Shown piece by piece: positions 8,117 to 15,046 of a DNA stretch of 20,949 nucleotides. Source of the stretch: Peptoniphilaceae bacterium (GTDB lineage: Bacteria > Bacillota > Clostridia > Tissierellales > Peptoniphilaceae). The stretch lies in the NCBI GenBank assembly GCA_030152565.1, contig JASLJE010000023.1:1-20949 (forward strand), written 5' to 3'. The position numbers were made by a program, and so were the translations under genes. Numbering within the stretch: the first letter of the stretch is position 1; every line of letters begins with the position of its first letter. Below the pieces are notes generated by a model. It worked only from the letters and a program-made list of their open reading frames with translations, was not told the origin of the DNA and ran no database searches.

Positions 8117-9949
8117 TTATTTTGTTTTTAATATGTCTCCTAATAGATAGCCTGATGTTATAGCCCAACCTACATCAGCTCCTGGTACAGAGTCATCTCC
8201 ACGAACTCCACCTGCTGTATCTCCTATAGCATAAAGTCCCTCAATAACTTGTCCTTCTTTATTTATTACTTGCAAGTCTGTATTAACCTTTAGACCACCT
8301 AAAGTTGTTGCATATCTTGGTTTTTGTTCTACTAGGTAGAAAGGACCATCTGCAATTTTTTCATTTAAGTATTCTTTTGGTCTATCGAAATCTTCATCTT
8401 TTCCATTTTCTACAAATGAATTATATTTTTCTATAGTTGCCTTTAAGCCTTCTGCATCAACTCCAGCTACCTTAGCAACTTCTTCAACGCTTTCACCATG
8501 GGCAAAGATAGGTCCCTTGCTACCATTGTTTTCTAACCAGTTTTCTAACATTTCATCAGATATACCAGTTCCTGGTATTTTACTACTGAAGGTATCGTAA
8601 GTTTTTTGATCCATTAATAAGAATAACATACCGTCTTCTTGTTCTTGTTGTTTTCTTACTATAGAAATACCTGATCCTCTTTCATTAACTACCCTATTAC
8701 CATTTCTGTCAACTAGGATACCACTTACATCCCAAGCTGCCATAGAACCATTGTAGGTTGACTTAGCTATTCCTGGCATCCATTCAACACCGTTTTCGAA
8801 TAACTCAACATAACCCATGTTCACTGTATCTGCTCCAGCTTCTTCACCCATTCTTAAACCATCTCCGTTTGAGAATGATGCTCCATAGTAAACAAAGTTT
8901 CCTAATTCTTCTGGTAATAAATCTTTTCTAGAACCATATCCACCTGAAGCTAAAACTGTTGACTTAGCCTTGATTTTATATGTAGTACCTTCCTTGTCTA
9001 CAGCTTCTACTCCTACCACGTTCTTACCGTCCATGATTAATTTAGTAGCTTCTGTATTTAATCTTAAATCAACCTTTGTTTCTTTAAGCTTGTTTGAAAA
9101 TGCAGCCATAAGACCTTTACCATTTCCAACATATGTCAAACCTCTATCGATTTTGTTTTCACCTAATTTAGTTAATTGTTCTGGTGCTTCTGCTCCAACA
9201 TAATCAAAAGTCCAGTCTGTAGACTCTCCCATGTTTTCACAGTATAATTTTAATAATTCAGGAACACTTTTTTCTCCACCATTTGCAAACATATCATCAT
9301 AACATGCCTCTGGAGTATCATTAGTAACTCCTAATTCTTTTTGTATTTTAGAACCAGTAACTATTGAAAGTCCACCACTTAGGGCAGTATGTCCACCTAT
9401 CATGGCATTTTTTTCTAATAAGATAACTGAAAGACCTTCTTGTTCTGCTGATAGGGCTGCGGATGCTCCAGCACTTCCCCCACCTACTACAACTACGTCT
9501 GTTTCTAACTCAACAGTTTCTTCTTTTTTCTCTTCAGCTTCCTTGTTTAACAGATCAGGATTGCCACCTGCTTGGCTTACAGCATCTGATATAGCTCTTT
9601 TTAAGGCTACTGATGTAACTGTAGCTCCTGCCACTGAATCCACTGAAAGATTTTGTTCTTCTACGATTTTAGCTGGTATTGTTTCATAAACAACCTTAGC
9701 TAAATGCTCAGTTTCTTCACTGTTAACGATTTCAATAGATACAATTTTATCTTCTGAAAACTCAACTTCTACTTCTACTGATCCATTGTGGCCATCAGCC
9801 TTACCAGTATACTTACCAGCCTTGAAAGAAATAGCTTCGCCTGCTTCTTCTTTATTTTCTTCTGGTTTTACTTCTTCTTTTTGTTGACCACACCCGACTA
9901 ATGACAAGGTCAACACTAGTGCTAATAAAATACTTATGAATTTTTTCAT
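8117..9949 (-). CDS. Lipoprotein flavo-reductase: FMN-binding domain plus fumarate-reductase-like FAD domain
   Basis: A 610-residue protein with three parts. A lipoprotein signal peptide comes first (MKKFISILLALVLTLSLVGC, lipobox LVGC, lipidated Cys20), followed by a charged linker. An FMN-binding domain spans about 42-127; its SVAGATVTS motif near 105-113 matches the site where ApbE attaches FMN covalently to a Thr. From about 150 runs a FAD_binding_2 / flavocytochrome c-type domain with the dinucleotide fold VVVVGGGSAG and, near the C-terminus, TTLGGLKVNTD and GLYAIGDTAGG. Related proteins are extracellular terminal reductases for fumarate, urocanate or other enoates, with FMN passing electrons to FAD. 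The fumarate-binding His and Arg residues are not obvious here, so the acceptor is probably something else. The start at 9949 is set by AGGAGG four bases upstream and by the signal peptide; the ATG at 9982 is not credible. Confidence 0.9.
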   Translation of the reverse strand: MKKFISILLALVLTLSLVGCGQQKEEVKPEENKEEAGEAISFKAGKYTGKADGHNGSVEVEVEFSEDKIVSIEIVNSEETEHLAKVVYETIPAKIVEEQNLSVDSVAGATVTSVALKRAISDAVSQAGGNPDLLNKEAEEKKEETVELETDVVVVGGGSAGASAALSAEQEGLSVILLEKNAMIGGHTALSGGLSIVTGSKIQKELGVTNDTPEACYDDMFANGGEKSVPELLKLYCENMGESTDWTFDYVGAEAPEQLTKLGENKIDRGLTYVGNGKGLMAAFSNKLKETKVDLRLNTEATKLIMDGKNVVGVEAVDKEGTTYKIKAKSTVLASGGYGSRKDLLPEELGNFVYYGASFSNGDGLRMGEEAGADTVNMGYVELFENGVEWMPGIAKSTYNGSMAAWDVSGILVDRNGNRVVNERGSGISIVRKQQEQEDGMLFLLMDQKTYDTFSSKIPGTGISDEMLENWLENNGSKGPIFAHGESVEEVAKVAGVDAEGLKATIEKYNSFVENGKDEDFDRPKEYLNEKIADGPFYLVEQKPRYATTLGGLKVNTDLQVINKEGQVIEGLYAIGDTAGGVRGDDSVPGADVGWAITSGYLLGDILKTK

Positions 9950-9967
9950 AAACCCTCCTAAAATAAT

Positions 9968-9990
9968 GATAAACCTTTTCATTGTTTATC
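9968..9990. repeat. Inverted repeat in the leader of the flavoprotein gene
   Basis: GATAAAC (9968-9974) and GTTTATC (9984-9990) form 7-bp arms around a 9-base spacer, inside the 5' untranslated region and just upstream of the ribosome binding site. It could be a repressor site or a short mRNA hairpin; no protein can be assigned. Confidence 0.45.
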
Positions 9991-10003
9991 AAATAACAGT
10001 ACA

Positions 10004-10038
10004 TTGAACATTCTAAAATATTGTTCAAATCTTGTCAA
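10004..10038 (-). promoter_or_regulatory. Sigma-A promoter of the flavoprotein gene with an inverted repeat
   Basis: On the minus strand a perfect -35 TTGACA (10033-10038) is 17 bases from -10 TAGAAT (10010-10015). TTGAACA (10004-10010) and TGTTCAA (10022-10028) are inverted copies 11 bases apart that span the -10 and spacer, the usual place for an operator. The transcript leader would be about 50 bases. Confidence 0.7.
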
Positions 10039-10177
10039 TTTATTATTATCTATTTTTTATTTATAAAATATCATCCTGAAATCCTTTGTATAAAAACATA
10101 ATAATATTGCATGATAACCATATAAAAATATTAAAATATTCCACTTATAAATTTTTTTATTTTTATGAAATTGATTA

Positions 10178-10251
10178 AATGCCTATCTGTTTTTTAGGTC
10201 AGATAGGCATTGAAATAGTCAAGATTAACTTTTTTCAACATAATTATAACA
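10178..10251 (-). other. Non-coding gap with strong hairpin and extended -10
   Basis: The 333 bases between the flavoprotein and rpoN genes (9950-10282) contain no credible gene. Besides the flavoprotein promoter they hold a 12-bp perfect stem, AATGCCTATCTG (10178-10189) with CAGATAGGCATT (10200-10211), with a 10-base loop. On the minus strand it lies about 70 bases after the rpoN stop and is followed by a poor T-tract (TAATCAATTT), so it could be the rpoN terminator or a 3' stabilising structure. Upstream of it on the same strand, TGTTATAAT (10243-10251) looks like an extended -10 element that would start a transcript carrying the hairpin. The 10040-10170 stretch is very AT-rich and I see nothing further in it. 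Confidence 0.4.
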
Positions 10252-10282
10252 CTTTTATTTATTAATTTTTTGTAATCTTTTC

Positions 10283-11560
10283 CTAGTCATATATCCTCCT
10301 AGCCCTGGATGATTTTATTCCTAGATTTTTCCTATACTTAGCCACTGTCCTTCTTTCTATCTCGATCTCTTCTTCATTTAACCTAAGCTTTATCGCCTGG
10401 TCAGATAGGGGCTTTTTAGGGTCCTCTTCTTCAACCAATTTAAGAATTCTAGTCCCTATATAGTCCCTACTCAGGTCCCCACTATTCTTACCTACAGCTT
10501 CTATAAAAAAGTAGGCTAGAGGATAGATTCCCCTATCACAAGTTAAATACTTATTATTCACTATCCTAGTTACTGTTGATGGGGATAGGTCTAGCTCATG
10601 GGCCAGTTCACTTCTGGTAAGTGTCTTAAGTTGACCTTGGTGAAGGAAAAAGTCCTCCTGTCTAGAGAGAATAAATGTCATTACTTTTTCTGTATTTATC
10701 CTTCTTTCTTCTAGGCTTTTTCTAATAAAATCAGCCTGCCTAAACTTTTTAAGAAGATAGGCCCTACTATCTCCCTCAGCCTCTTCTAGCATTTTCATAT
10801 AATTAGAACTTATAACCACATCTTTTTCGTGGGCCAATACTTCAAAAACTAAGGTATCATCCTTATTTTTAACTAGAACATCTGGACAGATATAGTCTGT
10901 CTTTCTCTCAAATAGGTCCAGGCCAAATAAGGGATAGGGCCTAAGTTTTTTAAGTTCTTCCAAGAGCCTATTTACCTCTTCATAGCTAAGCTTCATCTTC
11001 CTAGCTATATGTGGGATCTTATTTTCTCCCACATCTACTAGATAATTATCTATTAAAAGCCTTAGTTTTTCGTCTTCTGTCTGGCTTTTCAAAAAATCTT
11101 CTATGGTTTCAAAGGCTAGGCCTTGAGGCTCCATAGACCTTATCTTACTTAAGAGTTCTTCTAGATCACCCTGCTTCCAGCCCAGCTTTTCCCCAATATA
11201 ACTTTTAGAAACTGTAAGTATCCCCCTATCGTCTATCTTGGATATTATGTAGCTGGCAGCCAAATAACTTGCTGGATCCAATTCCAACTTCAGGTCCTTT
11301 TTTATCTTTTCATAAAGACTTTCTTCATTCACTAGAGAAAGGATAGGATTTCTATCATCCAGCCTATTTATAGAAAAATCTGTAAGCTGGGGATAAAGGG
11401 CCTCCTTAGTGGTAAACTCAAGAAAAACATTTTCCAAGGCCAATTCATTAATTTTCTTATTTACTTCTAAATAATTCATAGACAAAAGTTCCAAACCCAG
11501 CTTTAGCTCGGGTGTTATCTTTAATTGTACTTCCTGGTTTAGGCTTAAATCAAAATCCAT
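10283..11560 (-). CDS. rpoN: RNA polymerase sigma-54 factor
   Basis: A 425-residue sigma-54, slightly short because the acidic region II is small. Region I at the N-terminus (MDFDLSLNQEVQLKITPEL, about 1-50) contacts activator and holds polymerase closed. The core-binding region follows. A helix-turn-helix reads LTRSELAHELDLSPSTVTR near 309-327, and the RpoN box ERRTVAKYR lies at about 402-410; this box contacts the -24 GG element. Sigma-54 promoters need an AAA+ activator, and one is encoded about 5 kb upstream on the same strand. The gene follows the HMG-CoA reductase operon, separated from it by an intrinsic terminator and only 20 further bases, with no clear promoter of its own, so it may depend on read-through. 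GGGAGAG precedes the ATG. Confidence 0.96.
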   Translation of the reverse strand: MDFDLSLNQEVQLKITPELKLGLELLSMNYLEVNKKINELALENVFLEFTTKEALYPQLTDFSINRLDDRNPILSLVNEESLYEKIKKDLKLELDPASYLAASYIISKIDDRGILTVSKSYIGEKLGWKQGDLEELLSKIRSMEPQGLAFETIEDFLKSQTEDEKLRLLIDNYLVDVGENKIPHIARKMKLSYEEVNRLLEELKKLRPYPLFGLDLFERKTDYICPDVLVKNKDDTLVFEVLAHEKDVVISSNYMKMLEEAEGDSRAYLLKKFRQADFIRKSLEERRINTEKVMTFILSRQEDFFLHQGQLKTLTRSELAHELDLSPSTVTRIVNNKYLTCDRGIYPLAYFFIEAVGKNSGDLSRDYIGTRILKLVEEEDPKKPLSDQAIKLRLNEEEIEIERRTVAKYRKNLGIKSSRARRIYD

Positions 11561-11580
11561 AGTCTCTCCCTTCTCAGCAA

Positions 11581-11608
11581 AATAAGAACCGCTTAAGCGG
11601 CTCTTATT
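11581..11608 (-). terminator. Intrinsic terminator between the AtuA/HMGR operon and rpoN
   Basis: On the minus strand a 12-bp stem (11608-11597 with 11592-11581) closes on a TTAA loop and is followed by a short TTTGC tail. One pair is G-U on the minus strand and would be an A-C mismatch on the plus strand, which shows the minus-strand RNA is the one that folds. It overlaps the stop of the TctA-like gene and ends 20 bases before rpoN. Confidence 0.75.
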
Positions 11609-12977
11609 AAATCATTCCCAATGATAGTATAGTAGTTACAATCCAGCCTGACGCATAGTAGGCCATAAATTGTACACCTGTGTGAATGTCAAATATATTG
11701 TGTAGGATTCCTCCGAATAAGCCGATACAAAGGGCTACAACTATTCCTATTACCCCTGCTTCATAAAAGGCCAACATAAAGATTAGACCTAGGAAGGCTC
11801 CTATTAAGGCCTCATGACTGATATATCTAAACATCATTTCAGTCCATTTTCTAGCCTTCTTTATAGCTAGAGGATAGGCAAATAGAGAACCACCTATGAT
11901 TGCTAATAGACCCACAATAATGTATTGAGGAGCTGTAAGGAAGCTTGATAGGTTGTTAATAGGGTCAATGGTAAATCTAGGAGGGGCATTGAAAAGTGGT
12001 GCACCTGGTCCTAGAGCTACTGGGCTTATTGGGATTCCAAAAGCTAGTAAGGATATGATGAATCCTCCCAAATAAGTCGCATTGGAAACAGCGTCTTGGG
12101 TCGCTACTGTAGAGGTTACCTTGTCATATAGCTCAGGCTTCTTACCAGCTACTAATTCTCCCAACATTACTGTTGATCCAACAGGTGAAAAGGTAAACAT
12201 ACCAGTTCCTACTACTGATGTAATAGCAACTTCTTTTCTTTGTCTTCTAGTCAATATCTTAAACGGGTTAGGATATAGGGAAAATTTCTCCTTGGATTCT
12301 GGTGCTAACCAAATATCTGTAGGACTATCCTTGGCCTGTTGTTTTCTCATCTTTGGTACCATAACATTAAATAATTCTGAAATCATAGGTCCTATGGTTA
12401 TCCCCATAAAAATAGAGATAAATAAGGTCTTACCCACTGATTCTACAGCCAGTCTTTGGAAGCCTTGGATTAAGAATGAGTATGGTACTAGGGCTATAAC
12501 TGCTGCCCACTTGGCACTTGACATATAGGCAATAATAGCTGCTCCTATAGTAAATATAAGTCCTATATAAGGTGATATAACATCTCCTAGAGGCGCTAAT
12601 AAATAGGCAAATCCAACTGCTACTGGCACTGCAATTATTGAACCAATAAGAGAACCAGCTGCCATCTTACGCATGGATACATGAGGAATCCCCAATCTTT
12701 TAGCTAGAGCACTATATCTAACCATAGGTACTGCCATAGTACTACCTGGTAGGGCAGCCATGGCTGTCGGTACAGTATGACTAATTTGCATAGCTACAAT
12801 AATTCCTATAAACCAAGCATATAAAACCACTGGTTCTAAACCTAGGAGAACTAAAACCAAGGTTAAGGGAGCCATAGTGGCTGTTTCGTCCGTTCCAGGA
12901 ATAATTCCAACTATACTAAATATTATTCCACCAATCAATGAAGCTAAAAATGCTTCCAATAATAATAAGATACTCAT
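11607..12977 (-). CDS. TctA-like tripartite tricarboxylate transporter permease
   Basis: A 456-residue, very hydrophobic protein with about 10-12 membrane helices. The first part contains GIIPGTDETATMAPLTL (about 23-39), which matches the conserved Gly/Pro-rich TctA motif, and the mirror motif GIPISPVALGPGAPLF occurs near 315-330. TctA proteins are the large subunit of secondary carboxylate transporters that normally need a small four-helix TctB and a binding protein TctC. Neither is recognisable here; instead a small two-helix protein gene sits directly upstream. As last gene of the sigma-54 operon it is likely to import the substrate of the HMG-CoA reductase/AtuA pathway, for example mevalonate or another branched hydroxy acid (inference). 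GGGAGG lies in the end of the preceding gene. Confidence 0.85.
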   Translation of the reverse strand: MSILLLLEAFLASLIGGIIFSIVGIIPGTDETATMAPLTLVLVLLGLEPVVLYAWFIGIIVAMQISHTVPTAMAALPGSTMAVPMVRYSALAKRLGIPHVSMRKMAAGSLIGSIIAVPVAVGFAYLLAPLGDVISPYIGLIFTIGAAIIAYMSSAKWAAVIALVPYSFLIQGFQRLAVESVGKTLFISIFMGITIGPMISELFNVMVPKMRKQQAKDSPTDIWLAPESKEKFSLYPNPFKILTRRQRKEVAITSVVGTGMFTFSPVGSTVMLGELVAGKKPELYDKVTSTVATQDAVSNATYLGGFIISLLAFGIPISPVALGPGAPLFNAPPRFTIDPINNLSSFLTAPQYIIVGLLAIIGGSLFAYPLAIKKARKWTEMMFRYISHEALIGAFLGLIFMLAFYEAGVIGIVVALCIGLFGGILHNIFDIHTGVQFMAYYASGWIVTTILSLGMI

Positions 12978-12978
12978 C

Positions 12979-13437
12979 TTAAGCCTCCCTTGCTAATCTT
13001 TTATATTCAGCCTTATAATTAGGTGAATCTTCTGGTATCAAGGCTAGAAGAGCGTATAATTGTAGATCTTCCAACTCCTTGATTATGTCCTTGTCAGCCA
13101 CTGCTAGGGCTTCCTTTTCTTCTTCTACAGTAATCCCTGCAGCATGTAAAATATCTTCAATATCTTCAAATTCAAATCTTTCTTCAATATTTCTTTTTGG
13201 CTTAAATAGTTTAGCTGAAACCACACCTGAAATAATACATCCTGCTACTCCTACTATAAGGGCATAGCCGTTAGCCAAGCTAACTTCTAATCCTTCCATA
13301 CCAAGAAAAATCTTTTGTCCTACCAGGAAGAAGGACATGGTCAAACCCACGCCTAGAAGGCAGGCAATACCTAATTCCTTAAGTATTACCCTATCTCCCC
13401 AAACTTCCGTATAAATTGGCTTGTTCTTATCAGTCAT
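12979..13437 (-). CDS. Small two-helix membrane protein, possible TctB substitute
   Basis: A 152-residue protein with two hydrophobic segments near residues 22-42 and 56-80, and a hydrophilic, acidic, helical C-terminal tail of about 70 residues (from KLFKPKRNIEERF to the end). I do not recognise the family. Its position, one base upstream of the TctA-like permease gene and in the same operon, suggests it is the small subunit of that transporter, although TctB normally has four helices and no such tail. An in-frame GTG at 13446 also exists, but AGAGGTG precedes the ATG at 13437 with good spacing, so that start is used. Fourteen bases separate it from the HMG-CoA reductase gene. Confidence 0.75.
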   Translation of the reverse strand: MTDKNKPIYTEVWGDRVILKELGIACLLGVGLTMSFFLVGQKIFLGMEGLEVSLANGYALIVGVAGCIISGVVSAKLFKPKRNIEERFEFEDIEDILHAAGITVEEEKEALAVADKDIIKELEDLQLYALLALIPEDSPNYKAEYKRLAREA

Positions 13438-13451
13438 TTTATACACCTCTC

Positions 13452-14705
13452 TTAAGATAATAATTCTTTAGCATATTCTATATTTATTTTTTTCGCCTTA
13501 ATCATTTTTTCTACAATTTCATCAATTTCATCTTTTTTAGCACCTGCCTGTACAGCCACATTCTTAGCATGTAGAGACATGTGACCTCTTTGGATTCCCT
13601 CAGTTGCCAAGGCCCTAATAGCTGATAGGTTTTGAGCAAGTCCTAGGGCTGCTATAACCTCTGCCAATTCTGTAGCGCTTTCAACTCCAAGAATTTTAAC
13701 ATTGGCCTTGGCTGTTGGATGAACCTTGGTAGCTCCTCCCACCAAACCTAAAGCTAGAGGCATTTCTATAGTTCCTGCCAAGTCTCCATCTGCTGTTTTC
13801 TCCCAGCTTGTAAGTGGTTTATAAGACCCACTAATAGATGCATAGGCATGGGCTCCTGACTCTATGGCCCTAGTGTCATTACCTGTGGCAAGAACTGCAG
13901 CAGAAATACCATTCATAATTCCCTTGTTGTGGGTTGCTGCCCTATAAGGATCTGCTTCTGCAAAGGCATAGGCTGCAATTATTTTATCAACAACTTCTTC
14001 CCCACCTAATTCTTCCTTCTTAATAAGAGTACTAGCTCTTACTAGACGCTTGGTTGCAAGATTGGATAGGATTCTTAAATAAACAGTTCCACCAGTTATT
14101 TCCTCTATATAAGGAGCTAGGTTTTCAGCCATAGTATTTACTGCATTGGCCCCCATAGCATCCAAGGTATTTACTATTAGGTGGATTACTAACATATCAT
14201 CACTTATGGATGATTTAATCCTTCTTACTTCCAAGTCCTTGGCTCCACCGCCCAGGCTAATTAAAATCGGATCACTTTCATTGGCCCTTCTTAAGATTTC
14301 TTCCTTGTTTTGATAAATCTTAAATTTAGTATATTCTATATCCTTTACACCTATAACTTGGATTTGAGCTATCATCATAGACCCTGTATTGGTGGCATAG
14401 AAACCGCCTGATGATCTGGCAACCTTGGCTCCGTTACTTGCTGCTGCTATAACAGATGGCTCTTCAGTAACCATGGGAACTAAATATTCCTTGTCATTTA
14501 CTATAAAGTTAAGGGCAACTCCCACTGGTAGGGAAAATCTACCGATAACATTTTCCACCATATTGTCTGATGCTGACTCACTTAAGGCATTGGCATCTCC
14601 AAGGATTTTAATTTCTTCTTCTGATAGCTTACTAAATTCAGCTACTTCCTTTAATCTATCTTCTACTGATAATTTATAAAAGCCGGAATAGTTGTTATTT
14701 TTCAT
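13452..14705 (-). CDS. mvaA: Class II hydroxymethylglutaryl-CoA reductase
   Basis: A 417-residue class II (bacterial-type) HMG-CoA reductase, soluble. Catalytic features are present: Glu51 in ENVIGRFSLPVG, substrate-binding EEPSVIAAAS (81-90), the nucleotide-binding DAMGAN (182-187), Lys261 in THNKGIMNG, Asp277 in GNDTRAIESG, and the C-terminal mobile GHMSLHAKN (374-382) with the catalytic His. The enzyme interconverts mevalonate plus CoA with HMG-CoA using two NAD(P)H. In biosynthesis it sits among mevalonate kinases; none is here. The operon instead has AtuA genes, a transporter and sigma-54 control, which fits catabolism (mevalonate to HMG-CoA), as in Pseudomonas mevalonii. Cofactor preference cannot be fixed from DAMGAN alone. 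The start overlaps the stop of the preceding gene as ATGA, so translation is coupled. Confidence 0.95.
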   Translation of the reverse strand: MKNNNYSGFYKLSVEDRLKEVAEFSKLSEEEIKILGDANALSESASDNMVENVIGRFSLPVGVALNFIVNDKEYLVPMVTEEPSVIAAASNGAKVARSSGGFYATNTGSMMIAQIQVIGVKDIEYTKFKIYQNKEEILRRANESDPILISLGGGAKDLEVRRIKSSISDDMLVIHLIVNTLDAMGANAVNTMAENLAPYIEEITGGTVYLRILSNLATKRLVRASTLIKKEELGGEEVVDKIIAAYAFAEADPYRAATHNKGIMNGISAAVLATGNDTRAIESGAHAYASISGSYKPLTSWEKTADGDLAGTIEMPLALGLVGGATKVHPTAKANVKILGVESATELAEVIAALGLAQNLSAIRALATEGIQRGHMSLHAKNVAVQAGAKKDEIDEIVEKMIKAKKINIEYAKELLS

Positions 14706-15046
14706 TTTTCACCTCTATATTTTTCATATTCTTCTTGGTCTATTTCCATTCTCAATAGGGCTGAAAACATGGATTTTCCTAGTGAATCAAGTCTTAAGGA
14801 AAATGTTGCTCCCCCGCCCAGGGCTTCCTTCATTACAAAGTTCATCCCCTTTAGAGAATCTACTTCATATCTTTTAATTTCTCCAAAAACCATTCCTTCA
14901 AAATGTTTTTTTACCCTGTCTACTGTTAGGTAGTCCTTAAGAAAATCATAGTCTCTAGGATCTCTAGGATAAACACATAGATTACTTATATTTCCCTTGT
15001 CACCTGATCTTCCATGGGCCAGGTCATTTAATAATAATTTTTCCAT
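14702..15046 (-). CDS. AtuA C-terminal-domain protein (ferredoxin-fold-like subunit)
   Basis: A 114-residue protein matching the small C-terminal domain of AtuA-type proteins. Recognisable signatures are LAHGRSGDKGN near residues 9-18 and MNFVMKEALGGGATFSLRLD followed by GK near 74-97. In many bacteria this domain is fused behind the large AtuA (DUF1446) domain; here it is a separate gene directly downstream of it, so the two products probably form a complex. The start at 15046 is chosen because GGAGG precedes it and the conserved domain begins immediately; an in-frame ATG at 15109 would add 21 unrelated residues from the overlapping gene. Its start overlaps the stop of the AtuA gene as TAATG and its stop overlaps the reductase start as ATGA. 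The biochemical activity is not established. Confidence 0.88.
   Translation of the reverse strand: MEKLLLNDLAHGRSGDKGNISNLCVYPRDPRDYDFLKDYLTVDRVKKHFEGMVFGEIKRYEVDSLKGMNFVMKEALGGGATFSLRLDSLGKSMFSALLRMEIDQEEYEKYRGEK

Noticed and set aside
10105..10125. TGG...TGCAA on the minus strand as a second sigma-54 promoter upstream of the flavoprotein gene
   Set aside because: The distance between the GG and the GC is seven bases instead of ten, and the CACG part is absent. A good sigma-A promoter lies closer to the gene.
12082..12528. Plus-strand open frame of 148 codons
   Set aside because: It lies entirely antisense to the TctA-like permease gene, has no ribosome binding site or recognisable domain, and reflects codon bias of the minus-strand gene. 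The same applies to the shorter plus-strand frames at 8970-9203, 9402-9689, 13079-13267, 14425-14679, 14692-14877, 16346-16537, 16639-16875, 17080-17292 and 18456-18662.
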